This document shows, one piece after another, positions 7,234 through 16,499 of a stretch of 64,000 bases of DNA. Location: positions 1,426,001-1,490,000 of the forward strand of contig NZ_AP024896.1 in the NCBI RefSeq assembly GCF_024347055.1, in the 5' to 3' direction. Positions within the stretch are counted from its first letter, which is position 1, and every line of letters begins with the position of its first letter. This DNA is from Vibrio porteresiae DSM 19223 (GTDB taxonomy: Bacteria; Pseudomonadota; Gammaproteobacteria; Enterobacterales; Vibrionaceae). The translations under genes were made by a program, and so were the position numbers. Under the pieces are notes generated by a model. The model made no database searches and was not told where the DNA came from. It saw only the letters and a program-made list of their open reading frames with translations.

Positions 7234-9024
7234 TTACGCCAGTAAAGACTGGTAGACCTCATAAGCCGCTAATACCGTCGCCTGTTGCACGTTATGCCCT
7301 GCGATAAAATCGTCACCGTAAATGGTTTCATCCGGGTATTCAGTGATGAGTTGTAATGGATAATCGGCCTCTTCGACTGCGGAAATCAGACAAGGATATC
7401 CGTTGATCATCCTAAATCCAGTTTCTCCCGCGTGAATCTGATACACGTCAATCTGCGCCTGATTCATCGCCATGACTTCGGGATAGAGATTGAGTTTTAA
7501 GGTCACTTGCTCAATAAATTGCTCAGCCAACCGCGCCCACTGAGGATCATTGAGATGCCGCACCACCAAGAAAAAACCTTTCGGAATCGTCCACATATCA
7601 AACCCAGTCGGCACGTAACCAGATAATGGCCGCGTCCATTCATGACTTGGATAGCCATGTAAGTTGATATGCAGATTCGCACCACTTAACTGTTTAGCTT
7701 GTTTACGCATCCCTTTTTCATAAAGCGGTTCAACGGTGCGATATTCAAGGTCATCCCCCAAGGCGGTATAACGGGCAGCGTGATGCATATGCAAAGGATT
7801 ATCTTGAATGTATTGCTGATGAAGCGCGTAACCATCAGGGTTGCTCATTGGCACTACAACGAAGTGACTTTCCGCTTGCTGCTCAAGCACTTTCGCTGCC
7901 CGCAACGCTCCGACCACGCCAGTGGTTTCATTCGCATGCTGACCACCGCAAATCAGCACTGCTTGATCCTTGCCGCGTTTGTACTTGGCTTCCACTTGGC
8001 GTCCTGTTGGGGTGTCGACTGCTAAGGCCTCACCAGCAACGGTGGCTAAGTGCTGCTGCACCATGGTCATGCTCATCGGCTTAGCCGCGACATCCAACGC
8101 AGACTCTTCATCAGTAACACCAACATCCACCAGCGAGTAATCGGCTAACGTCATCTCAAGGTGATAATCACTGTCAGGGGAAGCGGTGATCAGCGGCACG
8201 ATCTGCCCCGGCTGACTGTTTCTTGCTGTCAGTGCTTTGCCTTCTTTGAATTTAAACCACTCTTGGATTGAGAAGTAGAGATCTTCATGCAGAGCCTCTT
8301 TAAGGCTAATCACTTCATGAGCATAACCAACCAACTCGTCTTCTACAGGCATCTGCACTTTAAGTTGTAACTGCTTAAAATAGGGCGACTGAGTTGGCCA
8401 TTCATAGCTCGTCACTGTGTCGATCATTTGGCTAAAGCAGTGCTCAAAATCTGTCGCTAAGCGTTCATCACGCTCCAATTCACCGACATGGTTGTAGGCT
8501 TTTACCCAACCTGTTGGCGTTAATACGCTATCTTGGGTGGCATTGACATAAGTATGATTGGGCACAAATACGCTGACGTTTTCGCTAACCGTCGCCGGCT
8601 TAGCCCCATCTGGGGAGGAGCGATAAATCTCAAGCTCATAACGATCGGCTTGCGTACCCGGAGTAAAGACGAGTTTACTTGGGTCAATCAATCCCGCCAG
8701 TGGATAAGCTTCGAGTAAAAAGCGCTTATCTGATGCAGGCGCGCAGATCGGATAACGAATCTCAACGCGCACCAGCTCTTCTGGTACGGCAAAGCGTTCA
8801 TCCAAAAAGAACTCTTCCAAAAAGTAATGCACCAGCGGTTTATACGCACTGCGTACTTTCGCTTCAATGCCAAATTCGGCCAAAGCGCGCTCTGCTTCTT
8901 GGCGTGTGGCAAGATCGGCAAACACCCACACATCGAGCGTTTTCGGGCGATTAGCTTGTGTACTGTAGTGTTCAATCAGTTCTGCCAAGGTACTGGCAAT
9001 GGTTGCTTTTAAGATGGGTTTCAT
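7234..9024 (-). CDS. M14-family zinc carboxypeptidase, cytoplasmic
   Basis: A 596-residue protein with a C-terminal M14 peptidase domain after an N-terminal region of about 330 residues I do not recognise. The zinc motif HxxE is in GGQHANETTG (H363, E366) and the third ligand is probably the histidine in NLHINLHGYPSHEW. There is no signal peptide, so it should act on substrates already imported. It is the last gene of an ABC-importer operon and overlaps the upstream permease by 4 bases (ATGA). The simplest reading is that it trims peptides or acyl-amino-acid conjugates brought in by that transporter. The true substrate is unknown. Confidence 0.85.
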   Translation of the reverse strand: MKPILKATIASTLAELIEHYSTQANRPKTLDVWVFADLATRQEAERALAEFGIEAKVRSAYKPLVHYFLEEFFLDERFAVPEELVRVEIRYPICAPASDKRFLLEAYPLAGLIDPSKLVFTPGTQADRYELEIYRSSPDGAKPATVSENVSVFVPNHTYVNATQDSVLTPTGWVKAYNHVGELERDERLATDFEHCFSQMIDTVTSYEWPTQSPYFKQLQLKVQMPVEDELVGYAHEVISLKEALHEDLYFSIQEWFKFKEGKALTARNSQPGQIVPLITASPDSDYHLEMTLADYSLVDVGVTDEESALDVAAKPMSMTMVQQHLATVAGEALAVDTPTGRQVEAKYKRGKDQAVLICGGQHANETTGVVGALRAAKVLEQQAESHFVVVPMSNPDGYALHQQYIQDNPLHMHHAARYTALGDDLEYRTVEPLYEKGMRKQAKQLSGANLHINLHGYPSHEWTRPLSGYVPTGFDMWTIPKGFFLVVRHLNDPQWARLAEQFIEQVTLKLNLYPEVMAMNQAQIDVYQIHAGETGFRMINGYPCLISAVEEADYPLQLITEYPDETIYGDDFIAGHNVQQATVLAAYEVYQSLLA

Positions 9025-9878
9025 CGTGACGTTCTCCCTGTTGGATCTAACAGGTCGCGTAACCAGTCACCCAATAGATTTAAACCTAATACCGTTAATA
9101 AAATCGCCAAACCAGGGAACACGCTCACCCACCATGCGGTTTGGATATACGTTCTGCCATCGGCTAACATGCCGCCCCAACTTGGGGTAAGAGGATCAAC
9201 GCCTAAGCCTAGAAACGTTAAGCTACTTTCTAACAAAATGTTATTGGCAACATTGAGGGTCATGAGCACGATAACTGGGCCAATTAAGTTCGGCAGCAAA
9301 TGTTGAAAGAGGATTTTAAAATGGCTCACGCCAATGGCTTGTGCCGCTTGAATGTATTCACGATCGCGCAGCGACAGAACCGAACCGCGCACCAAACGTG
9401 CGTATTGCACCCACTGTGAGATGATCAGTAGGATGATCATGTTGGTTAACCCACCGCCAACGATGGCGATAAAGGTGATCGCGAGAAGAATAAACGGCAT
9501 CGCCAGCTGAATATCAGCAAACCGCATCACAATCACATCCCAAAAGCCGCGAAAATAGCCTGAAATAAGCCCCATCACCACGCCAAGCACCACCGCGCCC
9601 AATACGGAAATAAAGCCCACTTCTAAAGAGACGGCACCACCAGAAATAACACGAGCAAACACATCGCGCCCTAGAGGGTCTGTCCCTAACAGGTGCTCAG
9701 GATGGGAGAATGGCGCAAGTAATCTTGCCATCAAATTGATTTTGTCTGCTGCCCCTTGGAAAATCACATCGGACAACAACACCATCGCAATCATGCCGAC
9801 AGTTAATACCATACCGAGGACAAACTCTAAGCAGAGATAACGAGATAATCGTGGTGAACGAAGAATATTGGTTGTCAT
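9021..9878 (-). CDS. ABC transporter permease, DppC/OppC type
   Basis: Second inner-membrane subunit of the importer. The 285-residue protein has about six membrane segments and the EAA loop (QAAQAIGVSHFKILFQHLLP) that contacts the ATPase; the N-terminal OppC-like segment precedes HLLGTDPLGRDVFARVI, a hallmark of DppC/OppC permeases. The frame begins at an ATG at 9884, but the ATG at 9878 lies 8 bases after GGAG and is preferred. Its start region touches the stop of the upstream permease, and its end overlaps the peptidase gene, showing tight translational coupling. Confidence 0.9.
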   Translation of the reverse strand: MTTNILRSPRLSRYLCLEFVLGMVLTVGMIAMVLLSDVIFQGAADKINLMARLLAPFSHPEHLLGTDPLGRDVFARVISGGAVSLEVGFISVLGAVVLGVVMGLISGYFRGFWDVIVMRFADIQLAMPFILLAITFIAIVGGGLTNMIILLIISQWVQYARLVRGSVLSLRDREYIQAAQAIGVSHFKILFQHLLPNLIGPVIVLMTLNVANNILLESSLTFLGLGVDPLTPSWGGMLADGRTYIQTAWWVSVFPGLAILLTVLGLNLLGDWLRDLLDPTGRTSR

Positions 9879-9883
9879 CGTCA

Positions 9884-10807
9884 TTACTCCGTTCTAATTC
9901 GTGGGTCGATGAGGCCATAAGCAATATCGACCAATAAGTTGATGCCAACAATCAGCATAGAAAGCACCGTAATCACCGCTTGTAGCACCGGATAGTCGCG
10001 GCTACTCACCGCATCGAAAGCAAGAGTACCTAACCCTGGCCAGTTGAAGACTTTTTCAATCACCACAATACCGCCCAGCAGACCGCCAAATTGCAGACCA
10101 AAATAGGTAATCAGAGGAATCGCGCAGTTACGCAGGGCATGTTTATACAGCACTTTGCTCTCACTGAGCCCTTTAGCACGCGCCACCATAATGTATTGCG
10201 ATTGCAGTGTTTCTAGCATCGATGAGCGCACCAAGCGCACATTGGTTGCGGTAAGAATAATCGCCATGGTCACCGCTGGCATGATAAAGCTTGCCAAGCC
10301 ATCCATCCCGCTTGGCGGCAACAATTTGAGGGAGATAGAAAACACCAGCACCATCATCAGTGCTAACCAAAAATTGGGAAACGACAGACCAATCAGGGAA
10401 GTGATGCGGATCAGTTGGTCGGCCCATTTGCCTTTCGAGACGGCCGCCTTGATCCCCAGTGGAATTGAAATGGCGATCGAGACCAGCATCACCGCAAAAG
10501 CGAGCGACACCGTGGCAGGAAATGAGAGCCCAATCAATTGGCTCACTGGCGTCTGGCCCATAAAGCTGCGCCCTAAATCTCCCGAAAAAATTCCTAAAAT
10601 AAAGTGGCCATATTGCACCCAAAACGGTTGATTCAGACCAAGAGATTCGCGGATCAAAGCCAAATCGGCCTCTGTTACGCTACCCGCTCCTTGAGTGAGC
10701 ATCAGCGCTGGGTCGCCAGTCAGACGAATGGCGTAGGAAACGATCAAGGTAATCGCAAACAAGACAAAGACCGCTTGAAGCAACCGCTTAAGCAAAAAGT
10801 GAGTCAT
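9884..10807 (-). CDS. ABC transporter permease, DppB/OppB type
   Basis: First inner-membrane subunit of the importer, 307 residues, with about six membrane segments. Family features are the N-terminal LLKRLLQAVFVLFAITLIVS, the segment GDPALMLTQGAGSV typical of DppB, and the EAA loop in VARAKGLSESKVLYKHALRN. An AAGGA ribosome site precedes the ATG. It follows the binding-protein gene by 67 bases and ends at the start of the DppC-type gene. Confidence 0.92.
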   Translation of the reverse strand: MTHFLLKRLLQAVFVLFAITLIVSYAIRLTGDPALMLTQGAGSVTEADLALIRESLGLNQPFWVQYGHFILGIFSGDLGRSFMGQTPVSQLIGLSFPATVSLAFAVMLVSIAISIPLGIKAAVSKGKWADQLIRITSLIGLSFPNFWLALMMVLVFSISLKLLPPSGMDGLASFIMPAVTMAIILTATNVRLVRSSMLETLQSQYIMVARAKGLSESKVLYKHALRNCAIPLITYFGLQFGGLLGGIVVIEKVFNWPGLGTLAFDAVSSRDYPVLQAVITVLSMLIVGINLLVDIAYGLIDPRIRTE

Positions 10808-10874
10808 GACGTGTCCTTACGTACAATCTTTACCTAAAAAGTGCAGCTTTGCGCAGGCAAAGCTGCATGGAAGT

Positions 10875-12398
10875 TTACTCAACTGTCACATCATTCAAGC
10901 GCAAACGGCTATCAGGAACAGGAGTAAAGTTTTTCACGCGCTTAGCTACACCAAAGATGGCGTTTTCACTGTACAAAGGCATCTCAAGTGCTCGATCAGC
11001 GGTGTAGTGCGCAATCTCTTGCAGCATAGAGAGACGTTTGGCTTGGTCGGTCACTGAACGCTGCGCTTCCAACATCTGGTCTAACTTAGGATCGCTATCG
11101 TATGGGTTCCATTTTTCACCAGAGTGATACATAAAGTACGCAGTGTTGTCGTAATCCAGCGTCCAACCACCCCAAGACTGTTGGAACATCGCGCCCGTTT
11201 TACCGGCAGGTACAATGTCATTCAGCAATACGTTGGTTTCGTAAGGCTTGATGATGGCTTTTAAGCCGATGATCTGTAGATAACTAGCCACCGCTTGAGC
11301 CACTTCATTGAAGGTTGCGTTGTTACCACGAATATCGATTTGTACTTGCGCGCCCGGTTTCACGCCTGCGGCTTTCAGTAGCTGCTGCGCTTTGGCTGGG
11401 TCATACGGTAGTGGCTTCATTTTCGGGTCGTTACCAAATGAAATGGCACTTTGGAAACTGGCAATCGCTTCGGCTTGACCACCTAAAATGGAATCGATGA
11501 TCGCTTGGCGATCAACACCATAAATCAGCGCCTTACGTACACGCTCATCTTTGGTAATTCCATTTTTGGTGTTAAAACGCAGGGCATACACCGTTGGACT
11601 GGTCGCCGACATAATCGTCAGCTTAGGATCGTTTTTAATGGTTGGGATCATCGCGATCGGAATGGTTGGCGGAATCACCACATCCACGCGGCCCGATTGC
11701 AGCTCAGCCACCGCGGTCGATGGTTCAGAGATAAAGCGATATTTAAGCTCAGAGAGTTTTGCTTTATCACCCCAGAAATTCGGATACGCTTTTAACGTGA
11801 TGCCGACTTTAGGCTGATACGACTCAAATTCAAATGGACCAGTACCCACTGGGTGAGTATTAAAATACTCTTCCCCTTTCTCTTGGATATATTTTGGCGG
11901 CACGATCATCGCACCATAACCCGCCAACTTAGTTAGCAGAACTGGGTCAGCCGCTTTAAGGAAGAAATCCACCGTGTAATCATCCACCACGGCGACATGG
12001 TCAATCGCAGAATAGTTTGAACGTTGTGGCCCTTTTTTACCTTCATCGCCCAGCAGACGATCAAAGGTAAATTTCACCGCGTTGGCGTTAAAAGGCTCGC
12101 CATCATGGAAGGTCACGCCTTTACGCAAAGCAAAGCGGATTTTCTTGCCGTCATCGGAGATTTTCCACGAGGTCGCCAGCGCTGGCTGTAACTTAAGGTC
12201 TGGGCCGCGATAGGTCAAACCATCGTACATATTGGTGGCAACCGATGCCCAGTTAACCAAAAACGTGTCAATCGGGTCCCAACTGCCGGGATCTTGCGGT
12301 GAAGAAACGGTCAGTGTACCCGCTGCCATTGACATGGAGGAAAAGGTCACGCCCGCTGCCAGTGCAAAGCACTTAAGCCATTGTTTTTGCTTCATCAT
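10875..12398 (-). CDS. Periplasmic solute-binding protein, family 5 (peptide/opine type)
   Basis: Captures the substrate in the periplasm and delivers it to the permeases. The 507-residue protein starts with a signal peptide (MMKQKQWLKCFALAAG to SMSMAAG) and shows SBP_bac_5 features, such as DGKKIRFALRKGVTFHDG and HPVGTGPFEF. The frame is open to 12470; the ATG at 12398 has GGAGAG at proper distance and begins the signal peptide. It overlaps the end of the ATPase gene by 26 bases. Family 5 proteins bind di- and oligopeptides, opines, glutathione or nickel; gene order resembles gsiABCD, but the protein is not close enough by eye to claim glutathione. Confidence 0.9.
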   Translation of the reverse strand: MMKQKQWLKCFALAAGVTFSSMSMAAGTLTVSSPQDPGSWDPIDTFLVNWASVATNMYDGLTYRGPDLKLQPALATSWKISDDGKKIRFALRKGVTFHDGEPFNANAVKFTFDRLLGDEGKKGPQRSNYSAIDHVAVVDDYTVDFFLKAADPVLLTKLAGYGAMIVPPKYIQEKGEEYFNTHPVGTGPFEFESYQPKVGITLKAYPNFWGDKAKLSELKYRFISEPSTAVAELQSGRVDVVIPPTIPIAMIPTIKNDPKLTIMSATSPTVYALRFNTKNGITKDERVRKALIYGVDRQAIIDSILGGQAEAIASFQSAISFGNDPKMKPLPYDPAKAQQLLKAAGVKPGAQVQIDIRGNNATFNEVAQAVASYLQIIGLKAIIKPYETNVLLNDIVPAGKTGAMFQQSWGGWTLDYDNTAYFMYHSGEKWNPYDSDPKLDQMLEAQRSVTDQAKRLSMLQEIAHYTADRALEMPLYSENAIFGVAKRVKNFTPVPDSRLRLNDVTVE

Positions 12399-14301
12399 TG
12401 AAATACTCTCCATTTTGTAAATTGTAAAACGCCCCATCCTTTGGAACGCTAGCAACATAGTGCCCTTCACTCACCTGCGTATACTCTAGCTGGGGTGGTT
12501 GATAACCCACTTCATGCACAGGACTTGGAATATCACCATTGATCAAAAGGTGTTCTTTACGTTGAGTCGGGTCAGCAACCGGAACGGCGGACAGCAGCTT
12601 TTGTGTGTAAGGATGCGTTGGTGAATCAAACACTTGTGCACGCTTACCTAATTCAACGATTTGTCCTAAGTAGAGCACAGCAACGCGGTGGCTCATCTTC
12701 TCTACGACCGCCATATCGTGGCTGATAAAGAGATAGGCAATACCAAACTCTTGCTGTAACTCCATAAAAAGATTGATGATCTGTGCTTGAATCGACACAT
12801 CCAGCGCAGAGAGCGCTTCATCTGCGATGATTAACTTCGGCTCAGAAGCCAATGCCCGTGCGATACAGATACGTTGCCTTTGCCCACCCGAAAACTCGTG
12901 GGGATAGCGTTTGGCATGTTCCGCTTGTAAGCCGACTCGTTCCAGTAGCTGCGCCACTCGTGCTTGAATCGCTTTCTCATCACGGATCAAGTTGTGCGTG
13001 CGAATCGGTTCGGCGATGGAAAAACCGACGGTTTTACGCGGATCCAGTGAAGCGAACGGGTCTTGAAAGATGTATTGCACATCGCGCTTTAAACGATGCT
13101 GCTCTTGTGGGGATAAGCGATCGAGCTGTCGCCCTTCAAAGCAAATTGAACCGCTCGTTGCCTGCTGAAGCTGCTGAATTGTACGACCAATAGTGGATTT
13201 ACCAGAGCCCGATTCGCCCACCAGCGACAGCGTTTCTCCAGGATAAATATTGAAACTCACACTTTCAACTGCGTGTACTTTATGGGTTGCACGTCCCCAG
13301 AAGTTTTTCTTGGTAATAAACTGAGTGACCAAGTCATTGACTTGCAACAGCGGCTCTTGATCGTAGCGAGCCGTGTTTTGTTCCACTTCTGCGCCAATAC
13401 TCACCAGCTGGTTATCGCGCATCACCGTCACCGGAAATTGATAGGGATTTGCGCGTCCAACCATACTGCCTAATTTAGGCACAGCCGACAGTAGCGCTTG
13501 GGTATAAGGGTGCTTTGGCGCGGCAAACAGCTGCTTCACTTCACCCTGCTCGACCTTATTCCCTTGCCACATCACCACCACATCATCAGCGATTTCAGCA
13601 ACTACGCCCATGTCATGGGTAATGAAGATCACCGCCATATTCAGCGACTTTTGCAAGTCAGCAATGATAGACAGAATTTGGGCTTGAATGGTTACATCCA
13701 GTGCCGTGGTGGGTTCATCAGCAATCAGCACTTTAGGCTTACATGCTAAGGCCATAGCGATCATAACGCGCTGGCGCATACCACCCGATAGTTGATGCGG
13801 ATAGCGCACTAACATGTCACGAGCATCTGGCATTCGCACCAATTCCAATAAGCGCTCACTTTCGGCCATGGCTTCGGCTTTGGTCAGTTTTTCATGCAAC
13901 AAGAGCGCTTCACTCAGCTGGTCACCAATGGTAAACACTGGGTTGAGCGAGGTCATTGGCTCTTGAAAGATCATCGCAATCTCTTTGCCACGTACCTGAA
14001 GCATTTGCTCTTGAGACAAAGCAAGCAAATCGAGCGTATTTCCCTGATGGGTATAAAGAATTTTTCCAGAGGTATAGCGAGCACCACCGATATCAGCCAA
14101 ACGCATGATCGATTGAGAAGTGACGGATTTTCCTGAACCCGATTCCCCCACAATAGCGAGAGTGCGCCCCGGCGTCACATCAAAGCTTAAATCGCTAATC
14201 ACTTGTGATTCACCAAAAGAGACGGAGAGGTTCTTTACAGAAAGAATTGCGGATTGAGTTACGTCTGCCACCTGTTCATCCTTGATCAGTTCGGTAAACA
14301 C
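12373..14301 (-). CDS. Fused double ATP-binding subunit of a peptide-type ABC transporter
   Basis: A 642-residue protein that joins the DppD- and DppF-type ATPases in one chain, as in GsiA or YejF. Each half has a Walker A motif (GESGSGKS), a signature motif (LSGGMRQRV and FSGGQRQRI) and Walker B (LIADEPTTALD; IIADEALSALD). In the second half the proline after DE is replaced by Ala, and the catalytic Glu is kept. An Oligo_HPY-type region follows each half (HPYTQALLSAVPKLG; HPYTQKLLSAVPVAD). It is the first gene of the operon ATPase, binding protein, two permeases, peptidase, and is divergent from a LysR gene. Confidence 0.92.
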   Translation of the reverse strand: MFTELIKDEQVADVTQSAILSVKNLSVSFGESQVISDLSFDVTPGRTLAIVGESGSGKSVTSQSIMRLADIGGARYTSGKILYTHQGNTLDLLALSQEQMLQVRGKEIAMIFQEPMTSLNPVFTIGDQLSEALLLHEKLTKAEAMAESERLLELVRMPDARDMLVRYPHQLSGGMRQRVMIAMALACKPKVLIADEPTTALDVTIQAQILSIIADLQKSLNMAVIFITHDMGVVAEIADDVVVMWQGNKVEQGEVKQLFAAPKHPYTQALLSAVPKLGSMVGRANPYQFPVTVMRDNQLVSIGAEVEQNTARYDQEPLLQVNDLVTQFITKKNFWGRATHKVHAVESVSFNIYPGETLSLVGESGSGKSTIGRTIQQLQQATSGSICFEGRQLDRLSPQEQHRLKRDVQYIFQDPFASLDPRKTVGFSIAEPIRTHNLIRDEKAIQARVAQLLERVGLQAEHAKRYPHEFSGGQRQRICIARALASEPKLIIADEALSALDVSIQAQIINLFMELQQEFGIAYLFISHDMAVVEKMSHRVAVLYLGQIVELGKRAQVFDSPTHPYTQKLLSAVPVADPTQRKEHLLINGDIPSPVHEVGYQPPQLEYTQVSEGHYVASVPKDGAFYNLQNGEYFNDEAKTMA

Positions 14302-14527
14302 GCTGCTTTAAACCAGCGAAAATGACATCCGTTCATTCTCTTTTTTTGCGGTTTAGCGGCTACCTAAGGTTATGTCTAACGTTCATCATGAGAAGATTTA
14401 GCAATGTAATCAACTTATATTAATGCATAGTTGATAACTAAATGTTATGGTTTTCCGAACTGAATTTCTGCTGTAAAAAGCAGCAATCATCGTTTAATGA
14501 CCAGCTAACACACCAGCAAGGATGGCT

Positions 14528-15433
14528 ATGAAATTTCGTCAGATTGAAGCCTTTCGTTACATCATGTTACGGGGTACTACGTCTGCAGCCGCGAATGAAA
14601 TGCACGTGACCCAACCGGCAGTAAGCCGCTTGATCAGTGACTTAGAAGATTCACTGAGTTTTCGGTTGTTCGAAAGACGTAAAGGCCGACTTTATCCCAC
14701 CGATGAAGCCGTCGAATTTTTCAGCTCGGTTGAAGAGAGCTTCCTAGGGCTAGAAAAACTCGAATCGGTCGCCAATAACATTCGCACCCGCACCCCAAGA
14801 GAGCTGCGTATTGCGGTCACTTCAGCTATTGCAAGTACGTTAGTGCCCATGGCACTGAAAGAGCACAAGAAGTTTTATCCCGAAGAACGGGTGGTGATTT
14901 TAACGTACAGCTTGTCAGAGATGGTGACCAAACTGCAGACCAACTCGGTTGACCTCGCCGTTGGCTTACAACTGCCGCAATTGGTCGGCATCGAGCAAGA
15001 ATTTATCGGTAACGCTCGCTATGTCTTTGCAGCAAAAGAGGGTCATCCATTACTCGAAAAAGAGGTGATTACCGCCAACGATCTCAAAGGACAAGAGGTG
15101 CTTACGGTATTGGACTCCTACCCTAAATATTGGAGCCATCTTGAACAGGCGACCGATTCCGTGCGCGCTGAATTGGGTAAAAACCTGTATATCGATACCT
15201 CACACACTGGCTACGCCATGATAGCCTCGGGCCTTGCAGTCGGCGTATTAGAACCTTTCGCTGCGCGCGTGTGGGTTAAAAATGGCGTTGTCACCAGACC
15301 TTTTGAACCGCAAATCCGCTATCCCTACGGGTTTGCTTACCCAACCAACACGCGTCACCACACCTCATTGCACCAGTTTATCCAGTCGATAAAAAATGTC
15401 GCACAAACGATGCCTGAGTTTTTTGATAGATAA
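14528..15433 (+). CDS. LysR-family regulator, OccR/NocR-like
   Basis: A 301-residue LysR regulator: HTH in the first 60 residues (RQIEAFRYIMLRGTTSAAAN, then TQPAVSRLISDLE) and a two-lobed effector domain. The N-terminus resembles OccR/NocR regulators that control opine or peptide ABC importers. An ATG at 14522 is in frame, but its AAGG would touch it; the ATG at 14528 lies six bases from AAGG. The 226-base divergent spacer with the ABC operon is the likely site of control. The effector is probably a transported compound; this is inference. Confidence 0.88.
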   Translation: MKFRQIEAFRYIMLRGTTSAAANEMHVTQPAVSRLISDLEDSLSFRLFERRKGRLYPTDEAVEFFSSVEESFLGLEKLESVANNIRTRTPRELRIAVTSAIASTLVPMALKEHKKFYPEERVVILTYSLSEMVTKLQTNSVDLAVGLQLPQLVGIEQEFIGNARYVFAAKEGHPLLEKEVITANDLKGQEVLTVLDSYPKYWSHLEQATDSVRAELGKNLYIDTSHTGYAMIASGLAVGVLEPFAARVWVKNGVVTRPFEPQIRYPYGFAYPTNTRHHTSLHQFIQSIKNVAQTMPEFFDR

Positions 15434-15436
15434 GCA

Positions 15437-15466
15437 AAAAGCGCTCACCAAGCGGAGCGCTCTTTT
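15437..15466. terminator. Terminator between LysR gene and MoaF-like gene
   Basis: AGCGCTC and GAGCGCT form a stem (15440-15461) flanked by A-rich and T-rich runs on both sides, so it can stop transcription from either direction. Confidence 0.75.
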
Positions 15467-15510
15467 CTACTCGAAAGTCACTATAAATAAAGACACTATA
15501 AAGAGAGACT

Positions 15511-15867
15511 CTACAAAATAGTGCCTTTCATCTGATAGAACTCACCAGACATAGTGGTGTAGTAAGCGTAGGAAATGCGGGAGACAAAATTGTCGCAATG
15601 AACCACGGTGTTCTTGTCCGCTTCTTGCCATGAGATGAGAAAATTATTTCCATCCAGTTCGCGCCAAGAGAAAGGCACTTCCATTACTGTGCCGGTAAGA
15701 TCACCGGTTAAAAATTCAATACGAATGGTTTTGCCATCGTGAAGATAGCCATTTTTAACTTCTAAGCCGTTATCCATTCGAATGGTAAATTCCTGTCCTT
15801 TATAAGGAAAGACATTGTCAGTCACAAAATACTCCTTGCTTTGATACATCGTTCTTAAGTTGCCCAT
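15511..15867 (-). CDS. MoaF-like lipocalin-fold protein
   Basis: A 118-residue protein without signal peptide that resembles the small MoaF-like family: the middle segment FTIRMDNGLEVKNG and the later FLISWQEADKNTVVHC match the family's usual pattern of a strand-rich barrel ending in a WQEAD motif. The function of the family is poorly known despite the name; it is not a proven molybdenum-cofactor enzyme. Its ATG follows directly on the stop codon of the cupin-like gene, so the two are co-translated. Family call is by eye. Confidence 0.6.
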   Translation of the reverse strand: MGNLRTMYQSKEYFVTDNVFPYKGQEFTIRMDNGLEVKNGYLHDGKTIRIEFLTGDLTGTVMEVPFSWRELDGNNFLISWQEADKNTVVHCDNFVSRISYAYYTTMSGEFYQMKGTIL

Positions 15868-16389
15868 CTATCGAATGAACGTGCCACCCGCCATACAGCG
15901 TTTGTCTTTGATCTCTTTGGGCAGAGAATTGACTTGCACCACCAGTACTTTAGCCGGTTCCTTACCCAACGTGCCTGAGATATGACCAATCTTGCCATCT
16001 TGTTGGACTGCGTCGATATCGTAACCAAATGAGAGATCACCTGGGCCAAATTTCACGCGGTGATGATCCATGGTTTCGATATACCAATGTCCTGAAACAG
16101 GAATCACCCATTGAGCACTTGGGCTTTTATGCCAAGTTCCCGCCCAGCCTACAGGCATGATGTTGAACACGTAACGTGTGGTTTTCATGTCGTCAGTTGA
16201 TACCAACTCTGGAGCACCACCCACACTGAAATTCTGAAATGACAATTTGTCTAATTCACAATAAGCTTGGTGAGTCACACCATTGGCATCGTTATATAAA
16301 CTTTCATACCCTATTTTGTTATTTGGTACGCCAGCCATTACGACACAAGGCGTCAATAAACAGGCCAAACCTAATACACGAATATTCAT
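15868..16389 (-). CDS. Exported cupin-like protein
   Basis: A 173-residue protein with a signal peptide (LGLACLLTPCVVMAG). The middle and end look like a single cupin barrel: HWYIETMDHHRVKFGPGDLSFGYD resembles cupin motif 1 and GHISGTLGKEPAKVLVVQV the second motif. I do not recognise a precise family or ligand. It begins a two-gene operon with the MoaF-like gene and is divergent from a LysR gene. The pair could handle a small molecule in periplasm and cytoplasm; that is speculation. Confidence 0.65.
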   Translation of the reverse strand: MNIRVLGLACLLTPCVVMAGVPNNKIGYESLYNDANGVTHQAYCELDKLSFQNFSVGGAPELVSTDDMKTTRYVFNIMPVGWAGTWHKSPSAQWVIPVSGHWYIETMDHHRVKFGPGDLSFGYDIDAVQQDGKIGHISGTLGKEPAKVLVVQVNSLPKEIKDKRCMAGGTFIR

Positions 16390-16499
16390 TTTTATCTCCT
16401 AACAACCTGCTGATAATATTATCTTTTCTATTTAGCATAGTTAATCTACAATCTGTATTTTCTTAATAGACAGTTTGTCCACAATCTAAATTACGATTA

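Noticed and set aside
7234..14301. Glutathione importer gsiABCD
   Set aside because: Gene order is the same, but the binding protein does not look close to GsiB and no IaaA-type peptidase is present.
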